NCBI GenBank assembly: GCA_002749135.1
Contig: NVVY01000014.1
Span: 1,476 to 12,879 of the forward strand
Direction: 5' to 3'
Length of the DNA stretch: 11,404 nucleotides
Source of the DNA: Alphaproteobacteria bacterium
Lineage (GTDB): Bacteria; Pseudomonadota; Alphaproteobacteria; Sphingomonadales; Emcibacteraceae
Shown here: positions 1 to 6,818 of the stretch, one piece after another
Numbering within the stretch: the first letter of the stretch is position 1
Layout of the letters: every line of letters starts with the position of its first letter
The notes under the pieces: generated by a model
What the model saw: the letters and a program-made list of their open reading frames with translations, nothing else
Told to the model about the DNA's origin: nothing
Databases searched by the model: none
Made by a program: the position numbers and the translations under genes

Positions 1-1568
1 GAAATAATATTGGTAAAGACATCACCGCCTGCCTGTTTTTCCACCTTTTCAATCAACCAGTGATTGGCCGCCCGCGCCGCTACCTGCGGAGAATGGGTAA
101 TCACCAGAATCTGGGCCTCATCCGCCAGCCGTTTCAGCCGTTCGCCCACCGCATCGGCCACCGCCCCGCCGACACCCCGGTCGATTTCGTCAAAAACCAA
201 TGTGGGTACGGTGGTTTTGCGGGCCAGAACCACTTTCAGGGCCAGAACAAAGCGGGAAAGCTCGCCGCCGGACGCCACCTTAATCAAACCGCCAAAGGGT
301 GCGCCGGGATTGGTGGAAATCTGAAATTCAATGCGCTCGCCGCCGTCGCGGCCCCATTCGGCCCGGTCTAGCGGCACCAATTGCGTACGAAAGCGGGCCT
401 TTTCCATCTTTAACGGCGGCAATTCCCCGTTCACCAGCTGATCCAGCATCTCTGCCGCCTCTGCGCGCGCGGCGGATAAATCGGCAACGGCCTGATCAAA
501 GTTCGCCCGGGCAACGGTGATTTCCGCCTTGAGCCGATGCACTTCACCGTCCCCGAACTCAAGGGCGCGGAGCTGCTGCTCAAAATCCGTTAACAGCTTA
601 GCCAGATCATCCACAAGGCAGTTATGCTTGCGCGCCGCCGCCCGGAGCGCAAAAAGCCGCTCCTCGGTATTTTCCAGCTCATGGGGGTTAAATTCAAGAT
701 TACGCAGGATTTCCTCAAGCCCCGCTATGGCGTCCGAGGTTTCATTGGCCGCCCGGTCCAGTGAATTGACCACCGGGTCCAGAATACCCTTATCCTGTCC
801 CGCCATACGCGAAAGCCGCCGAAGCAGAGAGCGCAGGGCCGCATCAATGCCGTTTTTATTCAAAAGCCCCGACAGAATATCCTGCAAACCGTCGGACATC
901 TGTTCCCCCTGCATCATGCGGCTGCGCTCATCGGCCAGCTGACTTTCTTCACCGGGGACGGGAGACAAGGCCTCAAGTTCCTGCAGGTTATGGCGGATAT
1001 AATCCTCATCCGCCTTCACCTTCGCCAATTTAGCTTCTTCCTCGGCCAGTTGATTTTCAAGGCTGATCAGACTTTGATGGCTTTTACGAACCGCCGCCCG
1101 CAAGGGAGCATAATGGCCATAATCGTCCAGTATTTTCCGGTGGCCAGCGGCATTGAGCAGGCCGCGCTCATCATGCTGGCCATGAATTTCAACCAGCATA
1201 TCCCCCACCTCTCGCAACAGGGTAATACTAATCGGTTGATCATTGATATAGGCCCGACTACGCCCATCACGGCTCAAGCTCCGGCGCAGGATAATCTGCC
1301 CGCCCTCATGGGAGAGGCTTTGTCCATCAAGGAAAGGCCAGATCATATGGCTGTCCGGCAGGTAAAAATCGGCGCTAACACTGGCCTGATCGGTGCCATG
1401 ACGGACAAGATCACGGCCACCGCGCCCGCCCATGGCCAGCCCCAAACTATCCATCAGAATTGATTTTCCGGCCCCGGTCTCACCGCTCAACACACACAGC
1501 CCCTCTTCAAAATCAATATGAAGCCGGTCGATAAGAACTATATTATGTATTGTCAGACTATTGAGCAT
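1..1568 (-). CDS. recN: DNA repair ATPase RecN (3' end outside window)
   Basis: RecN is an SMC-like ATPase of the cytoplasm that acts early in recombinational repair of double-strand breaks. The minus-strand frame from ATG at 1568 stays open to the left edge (522 codons). It starts MLNSLTIHNIVLID, has Walker A GETGAGKS at residues 29-36, the RecN motif HGQHDE at 129-134, the ABC signature SGGELSR from 433 and Walker B VFDEID at 458-463. The family is about 550 residues long, so only the last few tens of residues are missing. The stretch between the two ATPase halves (roughly 150-380) is rich in charged residues and Leu, as expected for the coiled coil. The gene starts 24 nt after the bamD stop with no clear terminator or promoter between them, so co-transcription with bamD is likely. 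No convincing LexA box was seen directly upstream. Identification is secure from the motifs; the operon is inferred. Confidence 0.96.
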   Translation of the reverse strand, partial: MLNSLTIHNIVLIDRLHIDFEEGLCVLSGETGAGKSILMDSLGLAMGGRGGRDLVRHGTDQASVSADFYLPDSHMIWPFLDGQSLSHEGGQIILRRSLSRDGRSRAYINDQPISITLLREVGDMLVEIHGQHDERGLLNAAGHRKILDDYGHYAPLRAAVRKSHQSLISLENQLAEEEAKLAKVKADEDYIRHNLQELEALSPVPGEESQLADERSRMMQGEQMSDGLQDILSGLLNKNGIDAALRSLLRRLSRMAGQDKGILDPVVNSLDRAANETSDAIAGLEEILRNLEFNPHELENTEERLFALRAAARKHNCLVDDLAKLLTDFEQQLRALEFGDGEVHRLKAEITVARANFDQAVADLSAARAEAAEMLDQLVNGELPPLKMEKARFRTQLVPLDRAEWGRDGGERIEFQISTNPGAPFGGLIKVASGGELSRFVLALKVVLARKTTVPTLVFDEIDRGVGGAVADAVGERLKRLADEAQILVITHSPQVAARAANHWLIEKVEKQAGGDVFTNII

Positions 1569-1592
1569 TTGGGACCGATGAATCCCCGTTCA

Positions 1593-2387
1593 TTAAGGTT
1601 TTTGCACGTTATATTTCTGCATCAGATCATAACTGAATTTATACCATTCTGAATTAGGATAGTTCTCGCCCAGAACCGCCGCCGTTTTATAGGCCTCCGG
1701 CAGAATACCAAGTGCCATATAAACCTCGGTCAACCGGTGCAGGGCCTCCGGCACATGGCTGGTGGTCTGATATTTCCGGATCACATTGGTAAAACGCCCG
1801 ATGGCGGCAAAAAACTCATCATTTTTCTGATAAAAACGGCCAATTCGCATTTCCTTACCCGCCAGATGGTCCCGGGTCAGGTCAATCTTCAACTTGGCAT
1901 CGGCGGCATATTTGGAAAAGGGATAACGGCGCACCACCTCGCTGAGCGCCGCCATGGCAAGTTCGGTTTCCTTCTGATCCCGGCGAATATCAGCGATCTG
2001 CATATAATGACAAATCCCGATCAGATAATAGGCATAGGCCGCGTCTTTATTGCCCGGATGAAGCGACACGAAGCGTTCCGCCGCCAAAATGGCCTCATCC
2101 AGTTTATTGGCCTTGAAATAGGAATAGGCCGACATCAATTGCGAGCGCCGCGCCCAGGATGAATAGGGATGCTGACGCTCCACCTCGTCAAAAGCCACAG
2201 CGGAAAATTTAAATTGCCCCTTGTTAAGATACCCCAGAGCATTGTCATAGAGTTCCGTCACACTGCTTTCCTTATATTTCAGCCGGTCCGTACCTGAACA
2301 AGCACTAAGCAGGCCCACAGCCACAACAGAAAACAGCAGCGGTTTCAAAATTTTTACCGTTTTAAATATACTTTGTCTCAAAACCAT
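1593..2387 (-). CDS. bamD: Outer membrane assembly lipoprotein BamD
   Basis: BamD is the essential lipoprotein of the BAM complex, which inserts beta-barrel proteins into the outer membrane; it sits on the periplasmic face of that membrane. The 264-residue product has a lipoprotein signal with lipobox LSAC (Cys30 is the predicted lipidated residue). It then has helical TPR-like repeats, with family hallmarks such as YNKGQF-like LNKGQFKF (54-61), the EVERQHPYSSWA segment (68-79) and RRYPFSKYA (153-161). Length and architecture fit the family. recN follows immediately on the same strand, an arrangement common in alphaproteobacteria, where bamD often sits between the cell-division/lpxC genes and recN. 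The ATG at 2387 gives a proper signal peptide; a weak GAGA-type ribosome site lies just upstream. No anomalies seen. Confidence 0.95.
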   Translation of the reverse strand: MVLRQSIFKTVKILKPLLFSVVAVGLLSACSGTDRLKYKESSVTELYDNALGYLNKGQFKFSAVAFDEVERQHPYSSWARRSQLMSAYSYFKANKLDEAILAAERFVSLHPGNKDAAYAYYLIGICHYMQIADIRRDQKETELAMAALSEVVRRYPFSKYAADAKLKIDLTRDHLAGKEMRIGRFYQKNDEFFAAIGRFTNVIRKYQTTSHVPEALHRLTEVYMALGILPEAYKTAAVLGENYPNSEWYKFSYDLMQKYNVQKP

Positions 2388-2550
2388 TCTTATCTCATAT
2401 AGTAGATATATTTGAGGTCACAGACCCGAATCTGGCGGACTATAGCACGCCAAACTCGCAAAGGGCCAATCCAATTATTTAAATTACGTATTATTGTGGC
2501 AAAAAACAGGCATTGCCGATATTCCTTGACACGGCACCATCCACGCCCCA

Positions 2551-2569
2551 CATATGTTATGTTATTACA
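2551..2569 (+). promoter_or_regulatory. Candidate Zur (zinc uptake regulator) operator
   Basis: The sequence CATATGTTATGTTATTACA lies 12 to 30 bases before the possible znuA-like start. From memory, the proteobacterial Zur consensus has ATGTTATA-N-TATAACAT as its core; the left half-site ATGTTAT is exact and 13 of 16 fixed core positions agree in total. A perfect TTGACA at 2526-2531 could be a -35 box, and TATGTT at 2553-2558 a -10, but the 21-bp spacing is long. A position overlapping the promoter of a zinc-binding protein is what a Zur operator should show. The right half-site is degenerate, so this remains a candidate. Confidence 0.4.
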
Positions 2570-2580
2570 CCAACCCCTGA

Positions 2581-3582
2581 ATGATGGTTATGTTAAAGAA
2601 TATGCGGAAAATATTTATACTGGTTTTTATGGCGGGCGGCCTGCTTGCCCCCCCATCTGTGGCACAGGCGAAATCTTTGAAAGTTATCGCCACAATCAAA
2701 CCACTATATTCGCTGGTGGCCAATGTTATGGGCGATACGGGTCAGCTTGATTTAATGGTATCGGGCGGCCTGAACCCTCATATTTATCGGTTAAAACCGT
2801 CCAATATCCGCCAGATCCATAACTCGGATGTTGTCTTTTACATCGACCCAAATCTGGAAGTTTTCCTGAAAAGGATATTCAAACGCAAATATAATAATTT
2901 CAAAGCGGTTCCGTTGGCGCAGGCAAAGGGTATGCATTTGATCCCCTACCGTACCAATAAAATTTGGTATCAGGACGCAGAAAACCCAAAAGAAACCCCG
3001 AAAGGCAGCCCGCAGGACCTTCATATCTGGCTTGACCCGGCAAATGCCCGGCGTATGGTGCGGGTCATAGAAGAAACCCTGTCAGAACTGGACCCGGCCA
3101 ACAGCCTGACCTATATCCGCAATGCCCAGAAAACCATTGCCCGGCTTTACCGGATGGAGGAAGACATCCGCGAACAACTCCGTCCGTTTCGACAAAAAAC
3201 CATGATCGTCTATCACGATGCCTTCCAATATTTTGAAAAGGCATTCAGCCTGAAAAGTGTCGGCGCGATTATCCTGAAATCGGATCAGACCCCTAGCGTC
3301 AAACATATCCGGGCCCTGAAAAGGCTGGCCAGAACAAAAAATGTGACCTGCGTCTTAGGCGCCCCCGGCGCCAATCCACGTATCGCCACCGTGGTTATGA
3401 GCGACACAGATGCCGGGTTCAGTGTTGTCGACCCGCTGGGCCTTTATCTGGACAAATCACCGGACCTGTATTTTGACATGATGCATGAGATGGCCCAAAG
3501 CATTGTTGATTGTCAGGATGACGATAGCCTGTCAGAAGATTTGGATGCCCTGAGAAATCTGCCTAAAAAGCATAATCCTTAA
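2581..3582 (+). CDS. ZnuA-like periplasmic zinc-binding protein (SBP cluster A-I/III)
   Basis: This is a metal-binding protein of the ZnuA/TroA family, expected to capture zinc in the periplasm for an ABC importer. A signal peptide ends near AQA/K (residues 28-31). Putative metal ligands are His67 (in NPHIYRLKPS), His148 (DLHIWLDP), His212 (YHDAFQYFEK) and possibly Asp284 (VVDPLG). Cys257 and Cys311 are spaced 54 residues apart, like the disulfide pair of E. coli ZnuA. The His-rich loop of classical ZnuA is absent: the loop at about 118-145 has few His. The usual EPQF-type motif is replaced by GAPGANP (259-265). The start is uncertain: ATGs at 2581, 2584, 2590 and 2602 are all in frame and none has a strong ribosome site; the one at 2602 gives the most compact signal peptide (MRKIFILVF...). 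No permease or ATPase gene is adjacent, so the partners must lie elsewhere or the protein acts alone. Its 3' end overlaps the convergent ligase gene by 20 bp. Zinc rather than manganese is inferred from three His ligands and the Zur-like site. Confidence 0.85.
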   Translation: MMVMLKNMRKIFILVFMAGGLLAPPSVAQAKSLKVIATIKPLYSLVANVMGDTGQLDLMVSGGLNPHIYRLKPSNIRQIHNSDVVFYIDPNLEVFLKRIFKRKYNNFKAVPLAQAKGMHLIPYRTNKIWYQDAENPKETPKGSPQDLHIWLDPANARRMVRVIEETLSELDPANSLTYIRNAQKTIARLYRMEEDIREQLRPFRQKTMIVYHDAFQYFEKAFSLKSVGAIILKSDQTPSVKHIRALKRLARTKNVTCVLGAPGANPRIATVVMSDTDAGFSVVDPLGLYLDKSPDLYFDMMHEMAQSIVDCQDDDSLSEDLDALRNLPKKHNP

Positions 3583-4945
3583 AGGCACGATCAATATTCC
3601 CGCCCCATCCGCCATCACTTTCGGGCTTATGGTATTTTTCCAGCATTTCCTCGGCAATGGTCTGATTGCGTTCCAGAATGGCCATGAGTGGATTGAGGAA
3701 AATACGTTCGTCCTCGCCGGTACTATTCAATCTGGCGCGCCGTTTCAGGCCATCCGATGACAGGGCGACCATCTGTTGTGCCACATCCCGCACCGTACCG
3801 TTTCGAAATGATGTTGCCATAGCCTGAGCCGGCACCTTGGCCCGCAGATATTCATGGTCCTCATGGGTCCAGTCCTTGATCATATCCCATGCGGCGTCCA
3901 GACTTGTCTGGTCATAAAACAGCCCGGTCCACAGGGCAGGCAACGCGCAAATCCGGTTCCATGTGCCGCCATCAGCCCCGCGCACCTCAAGAAATTTCTT
4001 CAGCCGCACTTCGGGGAACAGGGTACTCATATGGTCTTCCCAATCCTGCATGATCGGTTTATGTCCCGGATAGCCCGGCAATTCCCCGCGCATGAAATCC
4101 CGGAAAGACTGGCCCGCCACATCAATATATTTGCCGTCCCGATAGACAAAATACATGGGCACATCCAGCACATGATCCACATAAGCCTCAAAGCCCATAC
4201 CGTCCTCAAACACAAAGGGCAGGATGCCGCAGCGGTCCGGGTCCGTATCGGTCCAGATATGACTGCGGTAACTCAAATAACCATTGGGTTTTCCCTCAGT
4301 AAAGGGAGAGGCGGCAAACAGCGCGGTCGCGATGGGTTGCAAGGCCAGTGATACGCGGAATTTCTTGACCATATCCGCCTCACTGGCATAATCCAGATTG
4401 ACCTGAATGGTCGACGTCCGCAACATCATATCAAGGCCCAGATTACCCTTTTTCGGCATATAGTTGAGCATGATACCGTACCGGCCCTTGGGCATGATCG
4501 GCACATCTTCGCGGGCAATATTGGGGTTAAATCCCATGCCCAGAAATCCTATGCCCAGCTTGCCACTAACCGCCTTGGCCAATTTTAGATGGCTCGCCAC
4601 CTCTGCGCAGGTTTCATGCAAGGTCTTGCGCATGGCCCCGGAAAGCTCCAACTGCCCCCCCGGCTCCAACGTCACCGACTGGCCGCCCTTGAGCAGGCCG
4701 ATAAGCGTATCCCCTTCCATCATGGGCGCCCAGCCAAACTCCTGCATGGCGGTCAGAATGGCATATATGCTCCGCGCGCCCGCATAGGGAACCGGGCGCA
4801 GGCTATCCACACAAAAACCAAATTTTTCATGCTCGGTCCCGATAGACCATGCACTTTGCGGCTTGGAACCGGCGGCAATATAGTCGATGAGCTGTTGTTT
4901 GTTTTCGATGGGCTGTGCGTTTTTATCTGACATATTTATATTCAC
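3563..4945 (-). CDS. gshA: Glutamate-cysteine ligase, plant/alphaproteobacterial type (GCS2 family)
   Basis: This cytoplasmic enzyme joins L-glutamate and L-cysteine using ATP to give gamma-glutamylcysteine, the first and controlling step of glutathione synthesis. The 460-residue frame has the family motifs GTEHEKF (36-42), EGDTLIGLLKGG (77-88) and EPGGQLELSG (94-103), followed by the LRTSTIQVNLDYASEADM segment and a C-terminal VRGADGG/WTGLFYD region. This is the GCS2 type found in plants and alphaproteobacteria, unrelated in length and sequence to the E. coli GshA type. The longest frame starts with GTG at 4945; an in-frame ATG at 4933 (MSDKNAQP...) is an equally good or better start, and neither has a clear ribosome site. 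The gene lies downstream of the protease gene on the same strand (34 or 46 bp gap) and its 3' end overlaps the convergent zinc-binding protein gene. Glutathione also buffers Cu(I), but any link to the copper genes nearby is speculation. Confidence 0.94.
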   Translation of the reverse strand: MNINMSDKNAQPIENKQQLIDYIAAGSKPQSAWSIGTEHEKFGFCVDSLRPVPYAGARSIYAILTAMQEFGWAPMMEGDTLIGLLKGGQSVTLEPGGQLELSGAMRKTLHETCAEVASHLKLAKAVSGKLGIGFLGMGFNPNIAREDVPIMPKGRYGIMLNYMPKKGNLGLDMMLRTSTIQVNLDYASEADMVKKFRVSLALQPIATALFAASPFTEGKPNGYLSYRSHIWTDTDPDRCGILPFVFEDGMGFEAYVDHVLDVPMYFVYRDGKYIDVAGQSFRDFMRGELPGYPGHKPIMQDWEDHMSTLFPEVRLKKFLEVRGADGGTWNRICALPALWTGLFYDQTSLDAAWDMIKDWTHEDHEYLRAKVPAQAMATSFRNGTVRDVAQQMVALSSDGLKRRARLNSTGEDERIFLNPLMAILERNQTIAEEMLEKYHKPESDGGWGGNIDRAFKDYAF

Positions 4946-4979
4946 TGTTTTTTTTACTGCAAGTGGGACATGTGGGGGA

Positions 4980-5750
4980 TTACGGATATAATGTCAATAC
5001 ACCACCTGAAACTTTATACCCGGTGAGCTTTTCCAGAAAGCTCATCCCCAGCAAGGAATAGTCCAGCCCCTTTGGCAGAACAGAGCCGTTGACATTATAT
5101 TGTTTGATTGGTCCAAGCTCTATGGTTGACAGGCTCACCCGCGCGCCGTAAGCCACGCCGTTGGCGGTGCTATAGGGCATGTCATAGCTCAAACTGTCAA
5201 CGGGCAGGCCGATAGCCCGGGCGTCTTTACGGGTCAGGGCCACGTCGGTCGCCCCCGTATCCACCATAAAGACCACATCCGCCCCGTTTACCTTGGCCCG
5301 GACAAAATAATGACCGCTCATATCCGCCCGGTAGCTAATACTGCCGCCGTCACTGATGCCCTTTGCCGTGTCCAGTTCACCGCCAAGGCGGCCACCCCCC
5401 GACCAGACACTATAGCCCAGTGCCAGCACCCCGAATATAATCACCCATGTGGCCATATGACGCAGGGCAAGACCCGGCGAGCTACTCACATGGGCCCAAA
5501 GCCCGGCCCCGACAAAGGCCAGCAACAGCCCGTCATAGAGTAATCCGCCGGTATTATCCCCAATGCTCCGCCCCGCCGGTATCAGCCAAACCACAAGGAT
5601 CAAGACAAACAAAACGGCGATCATACCGATCAGAAAAATTGAGAAACGCGATTTTCTGCCCGGGGGCTGATGAGGTTGTTGGTCATCGGGGGGGCGGTTG
5701 TCCGGACGTGGTCCCCATGGGGATGGTGGTTCATGATCATTCATATACAA
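4980..5750 (-). CDS. Membrane-anchored retropepsin-like aspartic protease (TIGR02281-type)
   Basis: The protein has a proline-rich hydrophilic N-terminus (1-35), three predicted membrane helices (about 37-57, 69-87 and 100-117) and a C-terminal single-lobe aspartic protease domain. The active-site motif is MVDTGAT at 162-168 (catalytic Asp164), and the closing YSLLGMSFLEKL segment (231-242) is typical of clan AA retropepsin-like proteins. These function as dimers, each giving one Asp. With three helices the protease domain should face the side opposite the N-terminus, most simply the periplasm. The substrate is unknown. The frame opens with TTG at 5750; the ATG at 5744 (MNDHEPPSP) is a likelier start. 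A TATACT hexamer on the minus strand at 5757-5752 lies so close that the transcript may be nearly leaderless from this ATG. The ligase gene follows on the same strand, so the two may be co-transcribed. The family name is from motif recognition; the function is not established. Confidence 0.86.
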   Translation of the reverse strand: MYMNDHEPPSPWGPRPDNRPPDDQQPHQPPGRKSRFSIFLIGMIAVLFVLILVVWLIPAGRSIGDNTGGLLYDGLLLAFVGAGLWAHVSSSPGLALRHMATWVIIFGVLALGYSVWSGGGRLGGELDTAKGISDGGSISYRADMSGHYFVRAKVNGADVVFMVDTGATDVALTRKDARAIGLPVDSLSYDMPYSTANGVAYGARVSLSTIELGPIKQYNVNGSVLPKGLDYSLLGMSFLEKLTGYKVSGGVLTLYP

Positions 5751-5751
5751 T

Positions 5752-5757
5752 AGTATA
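5752..5757 (-). promoter_or_regulatory. Possible -10 box of the protease gene
   Basis: The minus strand reads TATACT here, 7 bases before the ATG at 5744. A transcript started at the normal distance from this box would begin at or next to that ATG, which has no ribosome-binding site. No good -35 match was found at the usual distance. This is a weak, sequence-only call. Confidence 0.25.
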
Positions 5758-5871
5758 GAGATTAAATTGATTGATAAAAGACCTGAAATTAATCTTTTAT
5801 TGGTATAGAAATTTTGAAGTGGTCCTGATTGTCTGCACAGTTTGGCAGCGAAGTTAAGGTGTATCCTGTTA

Positions 5872-6042
5872 TCATTTATGCTGCCTGTTTTGTTTCACAG
5901 CGGATGGGGAATTCCCCATTCCCTGTGCTTTTGAGTAAACCTCATGAGGTGTCTGTCCGTCAAGGGAAGAATGAGGCCGGATGTGGTTATAAAAACTGAT
6001 CCATTTACCGATTTCTCTTTGAGCGACAAAACCGTCAGTCAT
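5872..6042 (-). pseudogene. IS3-family transposase OrfB, C-terminal fragment
   Basis: Within a 140-codon open frame (6294-5872), only the last part is recognisable: REIGKWISFYNHIRPHSSL, followed by DGQTPHEVY, matches the conserved C-terminus of IS3-type OrfB (integrase core, rve family), where the motif is roughly FYN-RPHSSL-G-TP-EVY. The similarity begins about residue 85 (near 6042). Upstream codons of the frame carry no recognisable integrase sequence, so the D-D-E catalytic residues are missing. OrfB is normally about 270-300 residues, so more than 80 percent is gone. It cannot encode an active transposase. The upstream part of the frame (6043-6294) is probably non-coding sequence that happens to be open. 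Confidence 0.8.
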
Positions 6043-6048
6043 ATTGAC

Positions 6049-6077
6049 TGGTCCGACATAGATAATCGGAAGGACCA
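6049..6077. repeat. Imperfect inverted repeat at the transposase break point
   Basis: TGGTCCGA at 6049-6056 faces TCGGAAGGACCA at 6066-6077 across a short AT-rich loop; the arms pair as TGGTCC with GGACCA and CCGA with TCGG, allowing a small bulge. TGGTCC also occurs in the IS end at 5820-5825. The repeat lies where transposase similarity stops, so it may be the scar of the deletion or part of the other IS end. Confidence 0.4.
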
Positions 6078-6083
6078 TTTTCT

Positions 6084-6281
6084 GCTTCGGGCGTCTCTTG
6101 CGGCACAGGGCCGTTCTCTGACCCTTTATGAAGAAAATCATCCCCATATCCCAGCGCACCGCGTAGCTATATATATAAATAATTATATTTTTTGAGGGAT
6201 AATATTTTATCTTTCGTATCAACATGTAATTGCACGGAATATTTAAGGCATCAAATATGTCTTTTTCCGTGCAAGATAATG
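6084..6281. other. AT-rich stretch with no recognisable gene
   Basis: This stretch is AT-rich, particularly around 6170-6240, and is formally open on the minus strand, but the predicted peptide there (Lys/Ile/Tyr-rich) resembles no family I know and lacks the codon pattern of the neighbours. I see no RNA gene or repeat in it. It is best read as degenerate DNA between the IS remnant and the copper gene promoter. Confidence 0.5.
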
Positions 6282-6309
6282 TTGAACTTTTCAATATTAT
6301 CTGTAATAC
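6282..6309 (+). promoter_or_regulatory. Candidate promoter of the copper cluster
   Basis: TTGAAC at 6282-6287 and TAATAC at 6304-6309 are separated by 16 bp, a fair sigma-70 type pair. Transcription would start near 6316, about 23 bases before the first gene at 6339, which has a GATGAG ribosome-like site at 6324-6329. The spacing is not the 19-20 bp seen at MerR/CueR-type promoters. No regulator gene is in the window. Confidence 0.45.
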
Positions 6310-6318
6310 CTGACAGGT
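6308..6318. promoter_or_regulatory. Short palindrome over the promoter, possible operator
   Basis: ACCTG-A-CAGGT is a perfect 5+1+5 inverted repeat that overlaps the end of the proposed -10 box and the expected start of transcription. A repressor bound here would block the promoter. It matches no copper-regulator site I know (CueR, CusR or CopY type), so its role is only a suggestion from position and symmetry. Confidence 0.3.
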
Positions 6319-6338
6319 GTAAATGATGAGCTATTCCA

Positions 6339-6713
6339 ATGTCTTATATTAAAGGCAAAATTATTGCTGTTCTGTTAGTGCTTCTGGTCTTCGTTGGCCA
6401 GACAGCTACTGCTGACGCGATGTCTTGCCAGATGGATGCTGAAATATCCGTCGCCATTAATGATACAGCCTCAACTGAACATCCTGAATGCCCCAGTGAT
6501 GATATGGGCTCCTATAACCTGCTGGCTGATATGGATAGTTCAGGATGTTGTCTGGAAGATTGTGGTTGCCCCATCGGCAATCTGGTTTCTGCAATATTAT
6601 TTAGCTCTCCCCAGAACGATTGGGCAACTCTTACGTTTCAGGAAAATGGCGCCCGACCGTTTTTAGTGGTAAGCCATCCCCTCTCTACCCTGTTTCGCCC
6701 ACCAATTGCCTGA
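6339..6713 (+). CDS. Small secreted Cys-rich protein, CopL/DUF2946-like
   Basis: This 124-residue protein has a clear signal peptide (MSYIKGK then a hydrophobic run, cleavage likely after TADA at about residue 27). The mature part has six cysteines: Cys30, Cys51, and the cluster CCLEDCGC (70-77). It ends in LFRPPIA. Small exported proteins with a signal peptide, a CC-x3-C-x-C-P cluster and a terminal (Y/F)RPPI are, as I recall, often found directly before copper efflux operons and are annotated as CopL- or DUF2946-like; assignment to either named family is not certain. The cysteines suggest soft-metal binding in the periplasm, or, as in CopL, a role in copper-responsive expression. It is the first gene after the candidate promoter at 6282-6309 and precedes the DUF411 gene by 150 bp. 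Function unproven. Confidence 0.7.
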   Translation: MSYIKGKIIAVLLVLLVFVGQTATADAMSCQMDAEISVAINDTASTEHPECPSDDMGSYNLLADMDSSGCCLEDCGCPIGNLVSAILFSSPQNDWATLTFQENGARPFLVVSHPLSTLFRPPIA

Positions 6714-6818
6714 ATAACAGGGCGAGTCCGTCTGCCATAATGTCTTTGGACTAAATTCAAATTATTATTTGATGAGGCAGGCCAGCATACCCACCACCCA
6801 ATCCAGTTAATACACCGA

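Larger units (their letters stand above)
5815..6083 (-). mobile_element. Remnant of an IS3-family insertion sequence
   Basis: The segment holds the 3' end of an IS3-type transposase gene and, just beyond its stop codon, a plausible IS end: TGAAGTGGTCCTGATTGTC starting at 5815, with the 5'-TG expected for this family. A degenerate copy in the opposite orientation may lie at about 6057-6083, where AGATAATCGGAAGGACCATTT resembles the reverse complement of the 5815 end with a 3-bp insertion. If so, the element was reduced to about 270 bp by internal deletion. No target duplication could be recognised. The remnant separates housekeeping genes on the left from the copper genes on the right, which suggests that mobile DNA took part in placing the cluster here. 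The right boundary is uncertain. Confidence 0.6.

Noticed and set aside
60..942. Several plus-strand open frames across the left end
   Set aside because: They are antisense to recN, which has all its motifs in frame on the minus strand; the plus-strand peptides are Arg/Ser/Ala-rich shadow translations.
990..1463. 157-codon plus-strand frame
   Set aside because: It is antisense to the recN region coding HGQHDE and the Walker A motif; no family resemblance of its own.
1662..1676. GTTCT-cgccc-AGAAC inverted repeat upstream of recN, considered as a LexA site
   Set aside because: It lies inside the bamD coding region, and alphaproteobacterial LexA sites are direct repeats (GTTC-N7-GTTC); this is an inverted repeat with different geometry.
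3854..4351. 165-codon plus-strand frame opposite the ligase gene
   Set aside because: A shadow of a well-conserved ligase frame; the peptide shows no domain and no ribosome site.
4961..4979. Repeated GTGGG/GTGGGGG words between the protease and ligase genes, considered as a terminator or operator
   Set aside because: They are direct rather than inverted repeats and form no stem; no T-run follows.
5944..6195. 83-codon plus-strand frame over the IS remnant
   Set aside because: It is antisense to the transposase fragment and shows no similarity to any known family.
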